From Dastarcus helophoroides (taxonomy: Eukaryota > Arthropoda > Insecta > Coleoptera > Bothrideridae), in NCBI GenBank assembly GCA_028583605.1, contig CM053325.1:44462987-44526986 (forward strand): a DNA stretch of 64,000 bases, given 5' to 3'. This document shows, piece after piece, positions 25,546-37,164 of this stretch. The translations under genes were made by a program, and so were the position numbers. Position 1 is the first letter of the stretch, and the number at the start of each line of letters is the position of its first letter. The notes under the pieces were generated by a model that was not told where the DNA came from, did not search any database, and worked only from the letters and a program-made list of their open reading frames with translations.

Positions 25546-26180
25546 ACAAAAGTGTTTATTCAGTGGTGTGTCCGTTATAAGAGATTTCACTAAACATGAA
25601 TAAAAAAAGTTTAATCTTTCTGTAATATTGGTTTGGATCACTATTTGTGCTAGCCAGACTCGCCCTTGACCTATTTTTTATCGATAAAACATATTTGGTA
25701 GTTGTGAAATATGCATGGTATATTTCAAGGAATGTTTTTATTTTTGGAAATCAAAAATATTTCGGGGTATTTATTTTAGTTGACACCAATGATTAGGGAA
25801 GCTGTGTAGGTCTTTCGCCTAAAGCACTTAATCTGCTTAAGACGGCTTCGATAATAATCGGCAAACAAGACATATTTTATTAATAATGAGCATATTATTA
25901 AATTAATAGATCCGACGCAAAGGATAAAAAAGTCGAACCGCATAAATTAGGAGAAGTTATACTTAATATTTGTTGTTTGTTTTACTTGGGTTTTGTTTGT
26001 GTGGAAATCACGGCTGCAAATTATACACGAACTGTTTACCGATTCGAGTCGTCCTCGGTCAGCTGGTCACTTTCAAACAGTAGCTTAATTATCGATTTCA
26101 TGACAAAAAACGGCTTGCTTTATTCTTGTTAAGGAATTTGCGCAATTCTTACAATTTACTACTTTAAAAATATTTGAAGA
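25546..26180. other. AT-rich non-coding sequence
   Basis: No gene or structured repeat recognised. Confidence 0.3.
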
Positions 26181-27135
26181 AAAATACAGCGTATCCCACG
26201 ATGTTCATATTGGGCGACATCTGGGTTAGTTGGTAAGATAGAGGTATGAACCAAAACATTTTGAATGGCATCAATTAATCTATTATTATGATCCCTCAAA
26301 ACTTTGGTAGCTGCTGCCACTTTGAAAAAACTTCCCCTTTTTCGAATTTCACTTCCCTTTTTCACTAAGAATGAGTCCTCAGTTAATTCTGAATATAACC
26401 CCATGTAGTATTTCATCGTTGAAATGGCGCAGTCCCATTGATAAATAATAATAGTTGTGTATATGCAAGATATCCCAAGATGTATATAAATATAGAAAAA
26501 TGAAGCAAAAACATTTTTAAATGGTATCAATCCATTACAATGCATCTTTTAAGCAATTACGATTGCTACCATCCATAAGAAGCCATCCATGTCCTTTTTT
26601 TTCAAATAGCACCCTCCACTTATTATTCTAAATACCGAAATATGTAATATGTGTTAATTTATATGACCTGGTGATCCAGTGTTAAACGCTGTCGAATAAA
26701 AACTGAGAACAGGAAGAAATTTTAATCTTCAACAGATATCTTGATAATTGATAACAGTCATTGTCAATTAAGTATACATTTCCTTCCCAACTCATGCTTT
26801 TGTGATTATAAAACCATTGGTTTTTTGCTACAACCTTATTTTGTACAGACAGGAACTACTACTACGATAGTAATTATTATTAATTTCTGTAACCATTCCC
26901 AGTCACTTTAATCATAAAATACTCCACATGGCTGCATTCAGAATGAACTGAAGCTTCATTCCTGTGAAAAAAAAAGGAGCAATCTGAAAAAAAGAGAGGA
27001 GGCGTGGTTTATTGAGGGTGGCAGTAACTACCAAGGTTTTTAGGAAACATAATAATAGATTAATTGCCGTCATTTAAACATTTTTCTAATTCATGTCTGT
27101 CTCTTATCAACTAAGCAAGATATAGCCTAATATGA
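26181..27135. repeat. Dispersed repeat, two facing copies (CAGGCTGTCCCAAAATG family)
   Basis: 26181-26480 matches 8393-8720. 26925-27135 carries the same blocks inverted (GAATGAACTGAAG, GGTGGCAGTAACTACCAAGG.TTT.., GTCTCTTATCAACTAA). A 128-codon minus-strand frame (26159-26545) lies inside this repeat and shows no recognisable domain. Confidence 0.55.
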
Positions 27136-27184
27136 AAATCATGGAACTCACTGTGTATTAAACCAGAGTTCAAGGTATACGAAC

Positions 27185-28530
27185 CCTAACAACTATATAG
27201 GTTCGACCAAATTTCATTTCCACTACAGGGAACTCGGAAACCATTAGAGATACAAGGAAGTTTAAATGGGCAAAGTAGTGCAGAATTTAATGCCTAATAA
27301 TATTCCTCTATGAAAAAATTAAATTCCAATTGGTCCTGATTTTATTTAGAAAAAACTGAAAATCGCCATTTTTAATAATCAACTGTAACTTGTTTATTTG
27401 AAATCCGAATCCGATCGAAATAAGTAAAAAAATGTAATTGGTTGTTTTTTAGGGCCTTTCCATTGGCGTACGTTAATTTTTTCTAAATTCAACTGTTTTT
27501 GAGAAAATTATACAAACTTGGTTATTTATAATGGAAGCCATATTGATTTTTCTCATTTTCGAATTCAGCATAATTTTCTCATTAATTTAAAATATGTCAT
27601 GGATATTTTAAATGTGGCAAAGTGGGTTAAATAAGGTCCTTTATTATTTAAAAACAAATAAATCATAGTAGGTAGTGCAATCTCTATAGCTCTTAAAAAT
27701 AAAAAATACAGTCCCTAAAAAAGCAATAATTATTACTAAAAAACTCAAAATATTTTAAAAAACTGTATAATATTGAAATACTTATTAATATTTGTAATGT
27801 GTATGATTCCCTTTAAATGACGTAATTGTCAGAACATTGTAAGAATTTTATTAGGAGCAACTTTCCCATGACTCATAAGTAAGTGAGTGTTCTAGACTTT
27901 TCTAGAAGTTAAGTATTCTGAGACGAATAATGTGCCTAAATATGAGAGTTATTTTTAGTGTTGGTTTTTTAGATATTTCACGTTACAACGAGTAAGTATT
28001 TAAGGTTAAAAGAATTTTTGTAAAAATTACTGACAACATTTTTAGAACATCTACACGATTTCTTAGAATTACCTCATTTAAAGTGTTTGCATGTTACGAT
28101 TACACTAATAACTTCATGTTATCTACTTTGTCACATTTGAAGTATAGTATGTCATATATCAAATTAATCACTAAAATATGCCAAATTCTAAAATAATAAA
28201 ATTCGATATGGAGTCCATAAGAAATAATGAAATTGACATAAGTTACCTGGAAACAGTTATATTAAAAAAAATATTGTACATTAATGAAAAATCCTCGAAA
28301 AATAACTAATAACAGTTTTTGAATTTTTGCAAACGGTCTTTAAATAAACAAGTTACAACTGATTTTTAAAAATGGCGATTGTCAGTTTTCTCTAAATAAA
28401 ATCAAGACGAGTTGGAATTCAATTGGTTTCTCAACGGAATATTATTAGACATTAAATTCTTCTTCGTATCTCTAATAGTTTACGAGAACCCTGTAGTGGA
28501 ATTCAAATTTGGTTCAACCTGTATATTAGG
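27185..28530. mobile_element. Fold-back element, copy 1 (about 1.35 kb)
   Basis: Left arm 27185-27640 and right arm 28115-28530 are inverted copies: TTTCCACTACAGGGAACTCG versus CGAGAACCCTGTAGTGGAAT, and the CTGTAACTTGTTTATTTGAA block. A second copy lies at 35490-36845. The outer word ACCCTAACAACTATA recurs at the outer end of copy 2. No coding capacity was seen. Confidence 0.75.
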
Positions 28531-29667
28531 ACAAAATGGAACACATGTACAATTAAATAATTTGACCATTAATTTATTTTTTTTTAAATAATTTTTGATG
28601 ATAGATCTGAATAAGCAATGGTTTAGGTAATCAGAATATGTAATTACTATTTTTTTAGCTAAACCTTACAACATGTAAAAGTGACGAAAATGTCTGAAAA
28701 TAGGTGGCAACTAAATAATGATACAGTATAAATTAACTGGCAGGAATTAGACAAGTTAAGCTACGCAGAGTGTCAAAAAAAATACAATTGGGAATGTCAA
28801 GAAATGTCGCTTTATTCTGCAATCATGTTGAGTAAAGTACTGGATTTATTGGACAAAAGAAAGCGACATATCTTTTCATGCTCAAAAATTAGAGAATTCG
28901 TTCTGAAAAATTATTAATGCTGTAATACTATACAATGGAAATGAATTAAATATTCCTAAACCTACAATGTCGTATGTGATTAAATATTATGGAGAAACCG
29001 ACACTATCCTAAAAATAAGAGGCAAAAGTCAGAGCCGTTCAAAACTAGTTTCTAATATAAATAAGAGTATATTAGTAAATTTATTCAAAAAAGGGCTGAA
29101 GGAACGCTGGTTTGAATTTATTAAAGGAATGTTGTCGCAAGTCAATACAAAAATGTGGACTAAAGTTATATATGGTTGCATTAAGGTAACGATTCAATTT
29201 AATAATTGAAAGACAGGAAAAATCAGCGTTAAAGGCAAATCCACAGCAAGTCAGGTTGAGATCGGTCGGCAAAAGACTAGTCCCAAGTAATTTGTAGCAG
29301 CGAATCTAAATTTGACATCATATCTGTCGATGCTTACTCCAACGCGTGATTCACATTAAACATGGGGCTTTTTATAAGGACCTAAAATTTTCTAATGATG
29401 TGATTATTTTAAGATGTATGGAAGCTCTAGCATTATAATACTTTGAACTCATTGATGACACGGTGAATGCTAAAAAATGTCAACAAATAATATACAAAAC
29501 AGCTATTTATCAAATATCGTAAAATTAAATATTGGCGAGAATTAGGAAGTTTCCACTTGTCAAAAGTACTACTAATTTTAACGTTACGTGATAGTATAAA
29601 GTAAACTTAAAAAATTGCTGAAAGAATTATTTCAGTACCTTTAAATTTGAATAAGTTATTGCACTTT
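28531..29667. other. AT-rich sequence with a possible decayed coding stretch
   Basis: 28700-29270 is less repetitive. A plus-strand frame 28967-29209 reads IKYYGETDTILKIRGKSQSR and onward; it could be part of an old gag-like or other transposon ORF, but I do not recognise it. No start, domain or neighbouring ORF supports a gene. Confidence 0.25.
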
Positions 29668-30319
29668 AAGTCCAAAGAAGGTTTCACCCCTTTACCACAT
29701 CGGCAATTAGATAAATAATCACGCGATACGTATTTCGCCAGCAGAACTGGCATTTTCAAGCGTACTAATCTAAAAAGATTAGCAAAAGATGCATCGATGT
29801 CATCTGCATTGAGATTCAAGTCGATACTGGCAGTCTTTTGCTTTCTTTCCGATTTCTAATTGTTTAACACATCTGGTGCATGCAATTTTGACCTGCCACA
29901 AATAGCCTTCAATAAACTGGAGGCCGCCAATGGTCCTTTACCTCCGTTAAGGGTAACTGGCCTCTGATTGATATAAATTGTTTCGTATGCATCAAGTTCT
30001 CTGCTATTTGTGACCGATCTTAACAATTTTAAATTTTCAATGTTAATTTTTTGTCCTGTATTTATCATATGTAGGGCGACACTTGATTTTTCTTCTCTAT
30101 TGTATCTAAAATGAGCGATATGTTCTTTAAATCTGGTTTTAATGGATCTCTTGGTCTGTCCAAGATATGATAAATTACAATTGTTACAGCTTATTTCGTA
30201 AATTCCGGAATTCTCAAGCTTGTCCAATTTATCTTTAGCATTACCCAAATTATTGCGGAGACTGTTATTGGCTGTGTACACTACTTTTACGTTGTTTTCT
30301 TTTAGAGCTTTATTAATTT
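29668..30319 (-). pseudogene. PLE-A, 5'-truncated inverted copy: GIY-YIG endonuclease and 3' end
   Basis: The minus strand encodes the C-terminal part of a Penelope-like protein. It includes the GIY-YIG nuclease core SGIYEISCNNCNLSYLGQTK, then IKTRFKEHIAHFRYN and a tail ending at 29856. Everything upstream of INKALKENN is missing. The copy faces the plus-strand copy 30340-31802 and shares its 3' UTR (to about 29668). GIY-YIG nucleases in PLEs nick the target DNA for integration. The open frame continues past the junction to 30437, but that part is only antisense of the neighbouring RT. Endonuclease frame intact here, truncated RT. Confidence 0.85.
29720..29764 (-). ncRNA. Hammerhead-like motif in PLE-A 3' region (variant core)
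   Basis: Minus strand: TACGC, core TTGAAAA, extra T, stem II GCCAG/CTGGC, GAAA, stem III ATACGTAT (palindrome), H17 = C, GCGTG closing stem I. Relative to CUGANGA the core has U for C3 and A for G8, two positions that pair in the hammerhead fold, so the change is compensatory. Activity is doubtful. Confidence 0.4.
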
Positions 30320-30320
30320 T

Positions 30321-30340
30321 CAAGGTCAAATTTGACCTTG
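30321..30340. repeat. 20-bp perfect palindrome at the junction of inverted PLE-A copies
   Basis: CAAGGTCAAATTTGACCTTG lies exactly where the minus-strand copy stops and the plus-strand copy begins. Confidence 0.9.
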
Positions 30341-31614
30341 TCACCCACAGAAATTCTAGTATCTTTTGATGTAACTTCACTTTTTCCCAGCGTACCAATA
30401 TCCGAAACTTTAAATTATTTAGAAGAACTCTTGACATTCAATCAAATAGACAAAGAAGTAATTTCAGAATATTTAACTCTAACTTCATTATGCATGAAAC
30501 AGAACGTCTTCCAGTTTGACAATAAATTTTATAAACAAATAAATGGTACCACCATGGGAAATCCATTAAGTCCATTTCTAGTAAATCTTTTCATGGACAA
30601 TTTTGAACAAGAAATCAAAAATGAATTAATAAACTTTCCTCGAATTTGGATACGATACGTAGACGACATTTTTGCAGTTTTTGACACCAGTAAATATGAA
30701 GTTCAAGATTTCGTTGATAAGTTAAACTCAAAATACAATTCAATTAACTTTACATTTGAAAAAGAAACCAATGGATTACTACCGTTTTTAGATATCTTGG
30801 TTATCAGAAATAAAAATAATTTAGAGTTCGATATATACGGAAAAGAAACCAATACAAATCGCTTAATCACAGCTGATTCTAATTATTGTTCACAACAGAA
30901 ATTAGCAAGTATACGTTTTTTAATTAACAGGCTTTTAAATGTTCCTGTAAGTAAATCCAGATATACAAAAGAATTAGCTTACATTAAAGATGTTGCGACT
31001 TTTAATGATTTCCCCGTAGAAACAGTAAATAGCATGTTAAGAAAATGTAGATTTAAGAAAATAATTCAAGATTGCTCTAAGCTTGACCAATCTAAAGGTA
31101 ACACTCCTACAACCGTTGTGAAATTACCATTTTACCCAAACATCACTAGTAAAATTAATAAAGTTCTAAAAGAAAACAACGTAAAAGTAGTGTACACAGC
31201 CAATAACAGTCTCCGCAATAATTTGGGTAATGCTAAAGATAAATTGGACAAGCTTAAAATTCCGGAATTTACGATATAAGCTGTAACAATTGTAATTTAT
31301 CATATGTTGGACAGACCAAGAGATCCATTAAAACCAGATTTAACGAACATATCGCTCATTTTATATACAATAGAGAAGAAAAATCAAGTGTCGCCCTACA
31401 TATGATAAATACAGGACACAAAATTAACATTGAAAATTTAAAATTGCTAAGATCGGTCACAAATAGCAGAGAACTTGATGCATACGAAACAATTTATATC
31501 AATCAGAGGCCAGTTACCCTTAACGGAGGTAAAGGACCATTGGCGGCCTCCAGTTTATTGAAGGCTATTTGTGGCAGGTCAAGATTGCATGCACCAGATG
31601 TGTTAAACAATTAG
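30340..31614 (+). pseudogene. PLE-A reverse transcriptase plus GIY-YIG endonuclease, 5'-truncated, one frameshift
   Basis: The frame carries the RT motifs VSFDVTSLFPSVP, then GTTMGNPLSP (about residues 72-81 of the open frame) and the intact catalytic RYVDDIF (108-114). The linker INKVLKENNVKVVYTANNS follows. A one-base loss near 31258 breaks the frame just before the GIY-YIG domain; the inverted copy reads through the same place. Nuclease sequence resumes as NCNLSYVGQTKRSIKTRF and ends at 31614. The N-terminal third of a normal PLE protein is absent, so this copy cannot be autonomous. The 3' UTR continues to about 31802. Confidence 0.88.
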
Positions 31615-31705
31615 AAATAGGAAATAAAGCAAAAGACCGCCAGTATCAACTTGAATTTCAATGCAGATGACATCGATGCATCTTTTGCTAATCTTTTTAG
31701 ATTAG

Positions 31706-31750
31706 TGCGCTTGAAAATGCCAGTTCTGCTGGCGAAATACGTATCGCGTA
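31706..31750 (+). ncRNA. Hammerhead-like motif in PLE-A 3' region (variant core)
   Basis: Same structure as 29720-29764: TGCGC, TTGAAAA, T, GCCAG/CTGGC, GAAA, ATACGTAT, C, GCGTA. Stem I keeps 5 pairs, with G-U at one position where the other copy has A-U and the reverse at another. So pairing is kept despite substitutions. It lies about 90 bp after the stop codon. Confidence 0.4.
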
Positions 31751-31802
31751 ATTATTTATTTAATTGCCGATGTGGTAAAGGGGTGAAACCTTCTTTGGAC
31801 TT

Positions 31803-32783
31803 AATCACAAGCCACAGTGTTTAGTTCAGTGCTTTAGTATTGCACTTTAAAGTATTTATGGCCCAGGCGACTCCGTAAATGTTGTGTGACGTCACTAGGC
31901 ACGACCCGGCTAATATGCCGGCTGTTACTACCTATTAACTAAGTATATGCTATAAATTAATAAACCATAGGGTCAGTGTGAATTCAATGAACTGTTTTAT
32001 TTTGTTGTTGCCGGGAAATAATCAACAACGGAAGAAGGTTTTATTCGTGGTGATTCCAAAAGTTTGCCGAAAGTGGATATAGCAATGATTATAGATTTAT
32101 ATACCAGTGCAGAAATTCGAGGTGTAAAGTAGACTATTCCACTACTTTCTTAAAAACTTTTGAAGTGCTTATCCTTACATAAATAATTAGTATTGACTAG
32201 TGTATAGTAATTGATATTTAAGAAATCAGTAAAGATTTAGTGAGAGATCAAGTGATGTCATTCTTATGCAGTATGTCGATATCAATATTTGATTTTGAGT
32301 TTTTTTTTGTATAAGACCGACTTATTAACAAAAACATTATTTATATTTAAGGGTGGTAAAAGTGTTATTTCTTTATAACAATAAATATTTTTGTGGCAGA
32401 CCTGGAAGAGATTTGGATTGGATACGTGTAAGTAAAAAGAGAAGGAAATTATTGCATTGTACGAGCAAAAATAACATCGGAACATAAAGTTCATTTGAAT
32501 GTAATGAAAATGAAGAAGTTATCACAAAGATACAAAGATACATCTGCTTCGACCTGCAACAATGTTTTTGTTGTATTTCATAAAAATACATTAAATAAAA
32601 ACCAGTGACGTTACATTTCACTTATGTAATATTAAACTTCATAAAAAATGAAAATTAAAAACAGGGCTAAAAGTAATCTTTTTTCTTTTAATATCATATT
32701 TTAAAAACAAACCATAATATATTTAAATTTACTCACTTAACAATTATATTATTTATTTATTTATTTGTCACCCACTGTTTTTA
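31803..32783. other. Non-coding sequence, possible LTR fragment
   Basis: 31880-32035 contains GTGTGACGTCACTAGG, a CCGGCTAATATGCCGG palindrome and AATAAACC followed by a T-rich end at TAATCAACA, which together resemble a retroviral-type LTR end. I found no primer-binding site, second LTR or ORF. The rest is AT-rich with no gene. Confidence 0.25.
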
Positions 32784-32902
32784 CTACGGTAGATCATATT
32801 TATGTTTGTTATTAAATTGGTTTATACCTATATCAAAATGGTCTTCACAGTAATATAATGAAGACTGGCATAAAAGTAGTTGTTTAACACGTCTTTTCAT
32901 AA
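32784..32902 (-). pseudogene. THAP-domain gene relic, C-terminal part of the zinc finger
   Basis: Minus-strand residues MKRRVKQLLLCQSS then LYYCEDHFDIGI contain the C-x2-H pair (CEDH) that ends a C2CH THAP zinc finger. The first half of the same domain is at 34576-34743, separated by PLE-B1, and the 14-bp duplication around PLE-B1 encodes part of the repeated VMKRR/FMKRR. THAP fingers bind DNA and occur in P-element-type transposases and many insect proteins. What gene this came from is unknown. Confidence 0.6.
32889..32902. repeat. PLE-B1 target-site duplication, right copy
   Basis: ACGTCTTTTCATAA, identical to 34576-34589 and directly flanking the element's 3' end. Confidence 0.85.
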
Positions 32903-32962
32903 ATTGAAACACAGAACTTGTCCCCTGAAACCAAGAAAAATTAAAAAACACAACAAAGGTTG

Positions 32963-33003
32963 CTCTAACGCGTTTCGAGAGCCAAGCTGTCATCTTCAGA
33001 GAG
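32963..33003 (-). ncRNA. Hammerhead-like motif in PLE-B1 3' region
   Basis: Minus strand: CTCT, CTGAAGA, extra T, stem II GACAGC/GCTCTC with one mismatch, GAAA, stem III ACGCGT palindrome, H17 = T, AGAG closing stem I. The core letters fit CUGANGA...GAAA. The extra T is non-canonical. PLE-B2 has the same motif with changed but still paired stem II. Confidence 0.45.
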
Positions 33004-33117
33004 AAACTAACATCTAATCTTAAAATTAACCCTTATATACTAAGAATATTCACTTCGTGCGTGATCGGCCGCACCCGAACGCGCATCCAATCATACACGT
33101 CGTTATGTCACAATTTA

Positions 33118-34538
33118 TTATCTATCAACCTTAACTATTTTTAACAGAGATGAATGGCCTAAAGGTCCAGCGCAACTATTCATAAGGTTGTTTCCAGCCT
33201 TATGGATGACTAAGCTCTCACATGCATTTAACATATAATTCTTATTAACTACTCTTAACAATTTAATATTATTATCTATCCTATGATCTAATTCAAAAGC
33301 ATGTCGAGCCACACTTGACTTCTCAGTTCTTCCGTACCTCAAATGAGCCAAATGTTCTTTCAGTCGGATTTTAAGAGATCGTCTAGTTTGTCCGACATAC
33401 TTTTCAGGACAATCCCTACATGAAATTTGGTAAATACCAGACTTATCTGTTTGCTCTACTTTATCTTTTAAACAACCCAAAAGCGAATTTAATTTTCCGT
33501 TAGAAGTATAAATAACTCTAAAACCCTGATTTCGTAAAATTCCACCCAAACCTTGCGTGAGCGAGGGTTTAAATGGAAGTGAGACGAATTTAAAGTTTTT
33601 GTTTTCATCAGCTCGGAAAGTTGTAGTATTCACCAATTCACATTTAAATTTTTTCTTGTTAATAATTTTATAAATAATATTTGGATCGAATCCATTAACT
33701 TCAGCTATATGTTTAATTGTCTTCAACTCCTTTCCGAATCTTTCCCTACTAAGAGGAAGACTCAGAAGGCGATGGGCAAGGAAGTTGAAGCTTGCCATTT
33801 TGAGCAATGGTTAGAATCGGAAATTATATAGCGGAAGGTACTGGAATCTTTCCTATATACATCAAATTCTAATCTATTTTTATTCCTAATAACTAAAGTG
33901 TCTAAAAATGGTAAAGCGGCTTCTTTCTCTAATTCTACGGTGAATTTAACTGTTGGAAAACGTGAATTTAAAACATCAATGAAATTATCTAAATTTTGAT
34001 TTTTTGTGTCAAAAAAAGCAAAAATATCATCTACATATCTAATCCATACCCTAGGAAACAAACTACATTCATTTTTAAGACGACTTTCAAAAACACCCAT
34101 GAAGAGCTCAGCCATAAAAGGTGACAAAGGATTTCCCATGGCTGCTCCCTCAAGTTGTTCATAAAATTCGTTATTAATTTGAAAATAATTTTGATCCATA
34201 CATATTTTCGTTAATGAAATATATTCGTCAATAATTTTGCCTGAAAGGTTATTAGATTCCAACAGATCTCGAAGGTATAATAAAGTTTGAGGTATGGGTA
34301 CACTGGGAAAGAGGGAAGAAACATCAAAAGAAACCAGCATTTCACCTTCCAACAACTCTTCATTCTGAATTTTCTGTACAAACTCTTGGGAATTCTTGAC
34401 TGACAAACTGAGTTGTTGGAATTCTAATTTGCTGAATTCTTTTACTAGCCATTTTGATAAATTATAGGTCGGTGCTCCAATAGCTGACACAATTGGTCTC
34501 ACCGCCTTTCCGGGTTTATGTATTTTTGGTACGGTCAA
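33118..34538 (-). pseudogene. PLE-B1 reverse transcriptase/GIY-YIG endonuclease, one frameshift
   Basis: The first frame (34538 to about 33790) has TVPKIHKPG at its start, FDVSSLFPSVP (residues 71-81), GAAMGNPLSPF (131-141) and catalytic RYVDDIF (167-173). The second frame, overlapping from 33807, continues MASFNFLAHRLLSL and carries the GIY-YIG core GIYQISCRDCPEKYVGQTRR then LKIRLKEHLAHLRYG, ending at 33118. Against PLE-B2, several bases are missing at the HCSK/MAS joint near 33795, which shifts the frame. All visible catalytic motifs are kept, so loss of function is recent. There is no ATG at the 5' end because the copy is truncated. Confidence 0.9.
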
Positions 34539-34575
34539 TTTTTAAAGATAACCAAGGACCAGTCCGTTCCATCAA

Positions 34576-34743
34576 ACGTCTTTTCATAACTCTACACCAC
34601 TTTTTTCTCAAACTTTGTACTTTCGGTACGGAAAAGAAAAATTTCTCCGGGCAAATGACAGTAGTTCTTCTATATTTAGAAACTATACAATATTTATACA
34701 AGGAAGTCTTTGCACTCATTTTTTGCTGGTTATTGTTTAGCAC
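34576..34743 (-). pseudogene. THAP-domain gene relic, N-terminal part
   Basis: Minus-strand translation has SAKTSLYKYCIVSKYRRTT, then PEKFFFSVPK and RKKWCRVMKRR. This matches the start of a THAP zinc finger (C-x2-4-C ... PEKLFFxVPK ... KKW). The second cysteine of the first pair appears as Tyr, so the finger is broken even apart from the PLE insertion. Continuation is at 32784-32902. Identified by motif only. Confidence 0.6.
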
Positions 34744-35489
34744 GAAATGACGACGGAAACAAGATTTGAAGAAGTGCTAGCTGAAAGAGCACGGCAAAGA
34801 CAAGGCGACTTTGGGCGATCCAGACTCCTATCATGTTTTATGACGTCATAGATGTTTGCAGCGGCACATCGAGAGGACGTGAGAAATTTGAACTTCAAAG
34901 GATCATAATTCAGCTAATTTTAAAGATATTTCAAAAAAAATCTTTTCGTTCGTTTTATATTTTTAGGACTATATTTGAGCCTATTTTTAAAAAAATGGAA
35001 ACTTCCTAATTATATATTTCAGGACGATGGAACGGCCTGTTGTAAAGTCAAAACTAAAAAAACTAGTTTCAGTACCGCAACTTACTTATCTAATTATTAT
35101 CTAATTATCTAATAGTCCTAACATTGATATTATTGAAACAGTATGAAACAAATATTATGAAACAATCAACGGATATTACCATAACTTAAAACCCAAATCC
35201 AACATATTCTTAAATGGATTTACCCTTGAACAATACAAATCCTTATTGAATTCGGTGTCCAATCGAATTCGAGGGACCTTAAAATTTAAAGATCATGTTA
35301 CTCCATTTAAAAATGCAAATGCGAACTATGTCCCAATATTTGGTTGTCACACAAAGTAAGCATATTTTCTGTGAGTTATTAATGATAAGATCAGTTTTTT
35401 GTGTTTTCTGTAGTGAATTAAGGCAATTTATTTATTGTTAATTAATCAATTGATAGCATCAAATTAAAAAAAGTAAAAAAAAAAAAAAC
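34744..35489. other. AT-rich sequence with a possible decayed ORF
   Basis: Around 35195-35357 one plus-strand frame reads LEQYKSLLNSVSNRIRGTLK and then FKDHVTPFKNANANYVPIFG before stops. I do not recognise the family. Confidence 0.25.
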
Positions 35490-36845
35490 TGTCAGTATAC
35501 ATTTTGAACCAAATTTCATTTCCACTATAGGGATCTCGTAAACTATTAGAGATACAAGAAAGCTTAAGTGGACATAGTAGTGCAGAATTTAATGCCTAAT
35601 ATTATTTCGCTGAGAAAACAATTGAATTTCAATTCATCTTGGTTTTATTTAGAAAAATCTGAAAACCGGGATGTTTAAAAATCAGCTGTAACTTGTTTAT
35701 TTAAAGTCCGATTGAAAAAATTCAAAAAATGTAATTGGTTGTTTTTTAAGGCCTTCTCATTGGTGTACGTTAACTTTCTCTAAATCCAAATGTTTCTGAA
35801 AAAATTATGTCAACTTTGTGATCTCTTATGGACGCCATATTGGACTTTATTTTCGAATTTGGCATATTTTTCTGATAGTAAGCGACGTAAGTGCCATAAC
35901 TGTTAATAATAAAAATACAGTACCTAATTACGTAACAATGATTATTAAAAAACTAAAAATATTGTAATAAACTGTGCAATATTTAAACAGTTATTAGTAT
36001 AACCCTAACATGCATGCACCCCTTAAATGGCGTAATTCTTTGAAAAAGTGTAGATGTTTTAAAAATTTAACATTGAATACGTATTCATGTAACGTAAAAT
36101 ATTTAACAACCTAACATTAGAAATAACACTCATATTTATGCACATTATCCGTCTTAAAATATGTAACTTCTAGAGAAGTCTAGGACCGACACTTAATTTA
36201 AAGGGAATCATGCACTTTACGATTATTAATAAATAGTTCAATACTATACAGTTTGTTATAATAATTTTGGTTTTTAATAATAATCATTGCTTTTTTAGGA
36301 ACTGTGTTTTTTATTACTAAAAGTTAAAAAGTTATGGCTCTTGCATCGCCTTCTATAATTTTTTTGTTTTAAAATAAAAAAATTGTTTATTTAAGCCACT
36401 TTACCACATTTGAAGTATGGCATGTCATATATTAAATTAATCAGAAAAATATGCCAAATTCGAGAATATTAAAATCCAATATGGCGTCTATAAGAAGTAA
36501 CGAAGTTGAGACAATTTTCCCGAAAACAGTTAAATTTAGAAAAAAAAAATTGCACACCAATGAAAAGACCTTAAAAAACTAATAACATTTTCTGAATTTT
36601 TTAATCGGACTTCAAATAAATAAGTTACAGCTGATTTTTAAAAATGGCAGTTTTCAGTTTTTTCTAAATAAAATCAAGACGAATTGGAATTCAATTGTTT
36701 TTTCAGCGGAATAATGTTAGGCATTATATTTCGCACTACTCTTCTTATTTAAACTTTCTTGTATCCCCAATGGTTTACGAGATCCCTGTAGTGAAAATCA
36801 AATTTGGTTCAACCTGTATAGTTGTTAGGGTTCGTATATTAAGAT
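35490..36845. mobile_element. Fold-back element, copy 2
   Basis: Left arm 35490-35890 and right arm 36390-36845 are inverted copies and match 27185-28530. The outer right end ATAGTTGTTAGGGTTCGTAT matches the outer left end of copy 1 inverted, so the two elements lie in opposite orientation. No coding capacity. Confidence 0.75.
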
Positions 36846-37128
36846 TTTGAGATTTTACTAACAGACTCAGAGCCTGTATGTTGCCTGTTATTAATACAGG
36901 GCGATTTAAAATTCAGTGTACTGGGTGTTCAAATTTTGGCACATTTCCGGGGTATTAGAGTAGGGAAAAAAATCCGAATATAGGCCCCCATTTTGTTTTT
37001 TCTATATAACTTAAACGGCTTGCGTGGTTGGAATTTGAAAATTAGCATATCGTTAGTCTATAGACATCTTACAAATAATTCTTTCACAGCAGAAATTTTC
37101 CAGTGCAAAAGAAAATAATAATATCAAA
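36846..37128. other. Short non-coding spacer
   Basis: AT-rich; nothing recognised. Confidence 0.3.
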
Positions 37129-37141
37129 TTAAAATTAAACT
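37129..37141. repeat. PLE-B2 target-site duplication, left copy
   Basis: TTAAAATTAAACT, repeated at 38308-38320. The final T merges with the T-tract of the element, so the exact length is 12-13 bp. Confidence 0.7.
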
Positions 37142-37164
37142 TTTTTTTGGTGGAACGGACTGGT

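Larger units (their letters stand above)
32903..34575 (-). mobile_element. Penelope-like element PLE-B copy 1 with 14-bp TSD
   Basis: A minus-strand element begins TTGATGGAACGGACTGGTCC and ends in the 3' region after the hammerhead-like motif. It is flanked by exact 14-bp duplications ACGTCTTTTCATAA. It encodes RT and GIY-YIG endonuclease but is truncated at the 5' side, starting inside the RT N-terminal region just after the leader. A TATATAAG box near 33035 and a hammerhead-like motif form the 3' non-coding part. It sits in a THAP-domain gene relic. Confidence 0.88.

Noticed and set aside
30320..30437. N-terminal extension of the minus-strand PLE-A frame
   Set aside because: It is antisense of the neighbouring RT; the homologous part starts at INKALKENN.
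31880..32035. Solo LTR of a retrotransposon
   Set aside because: Only a vague resemblance; no paired LTR, TSD or primer-binding site could be shown.
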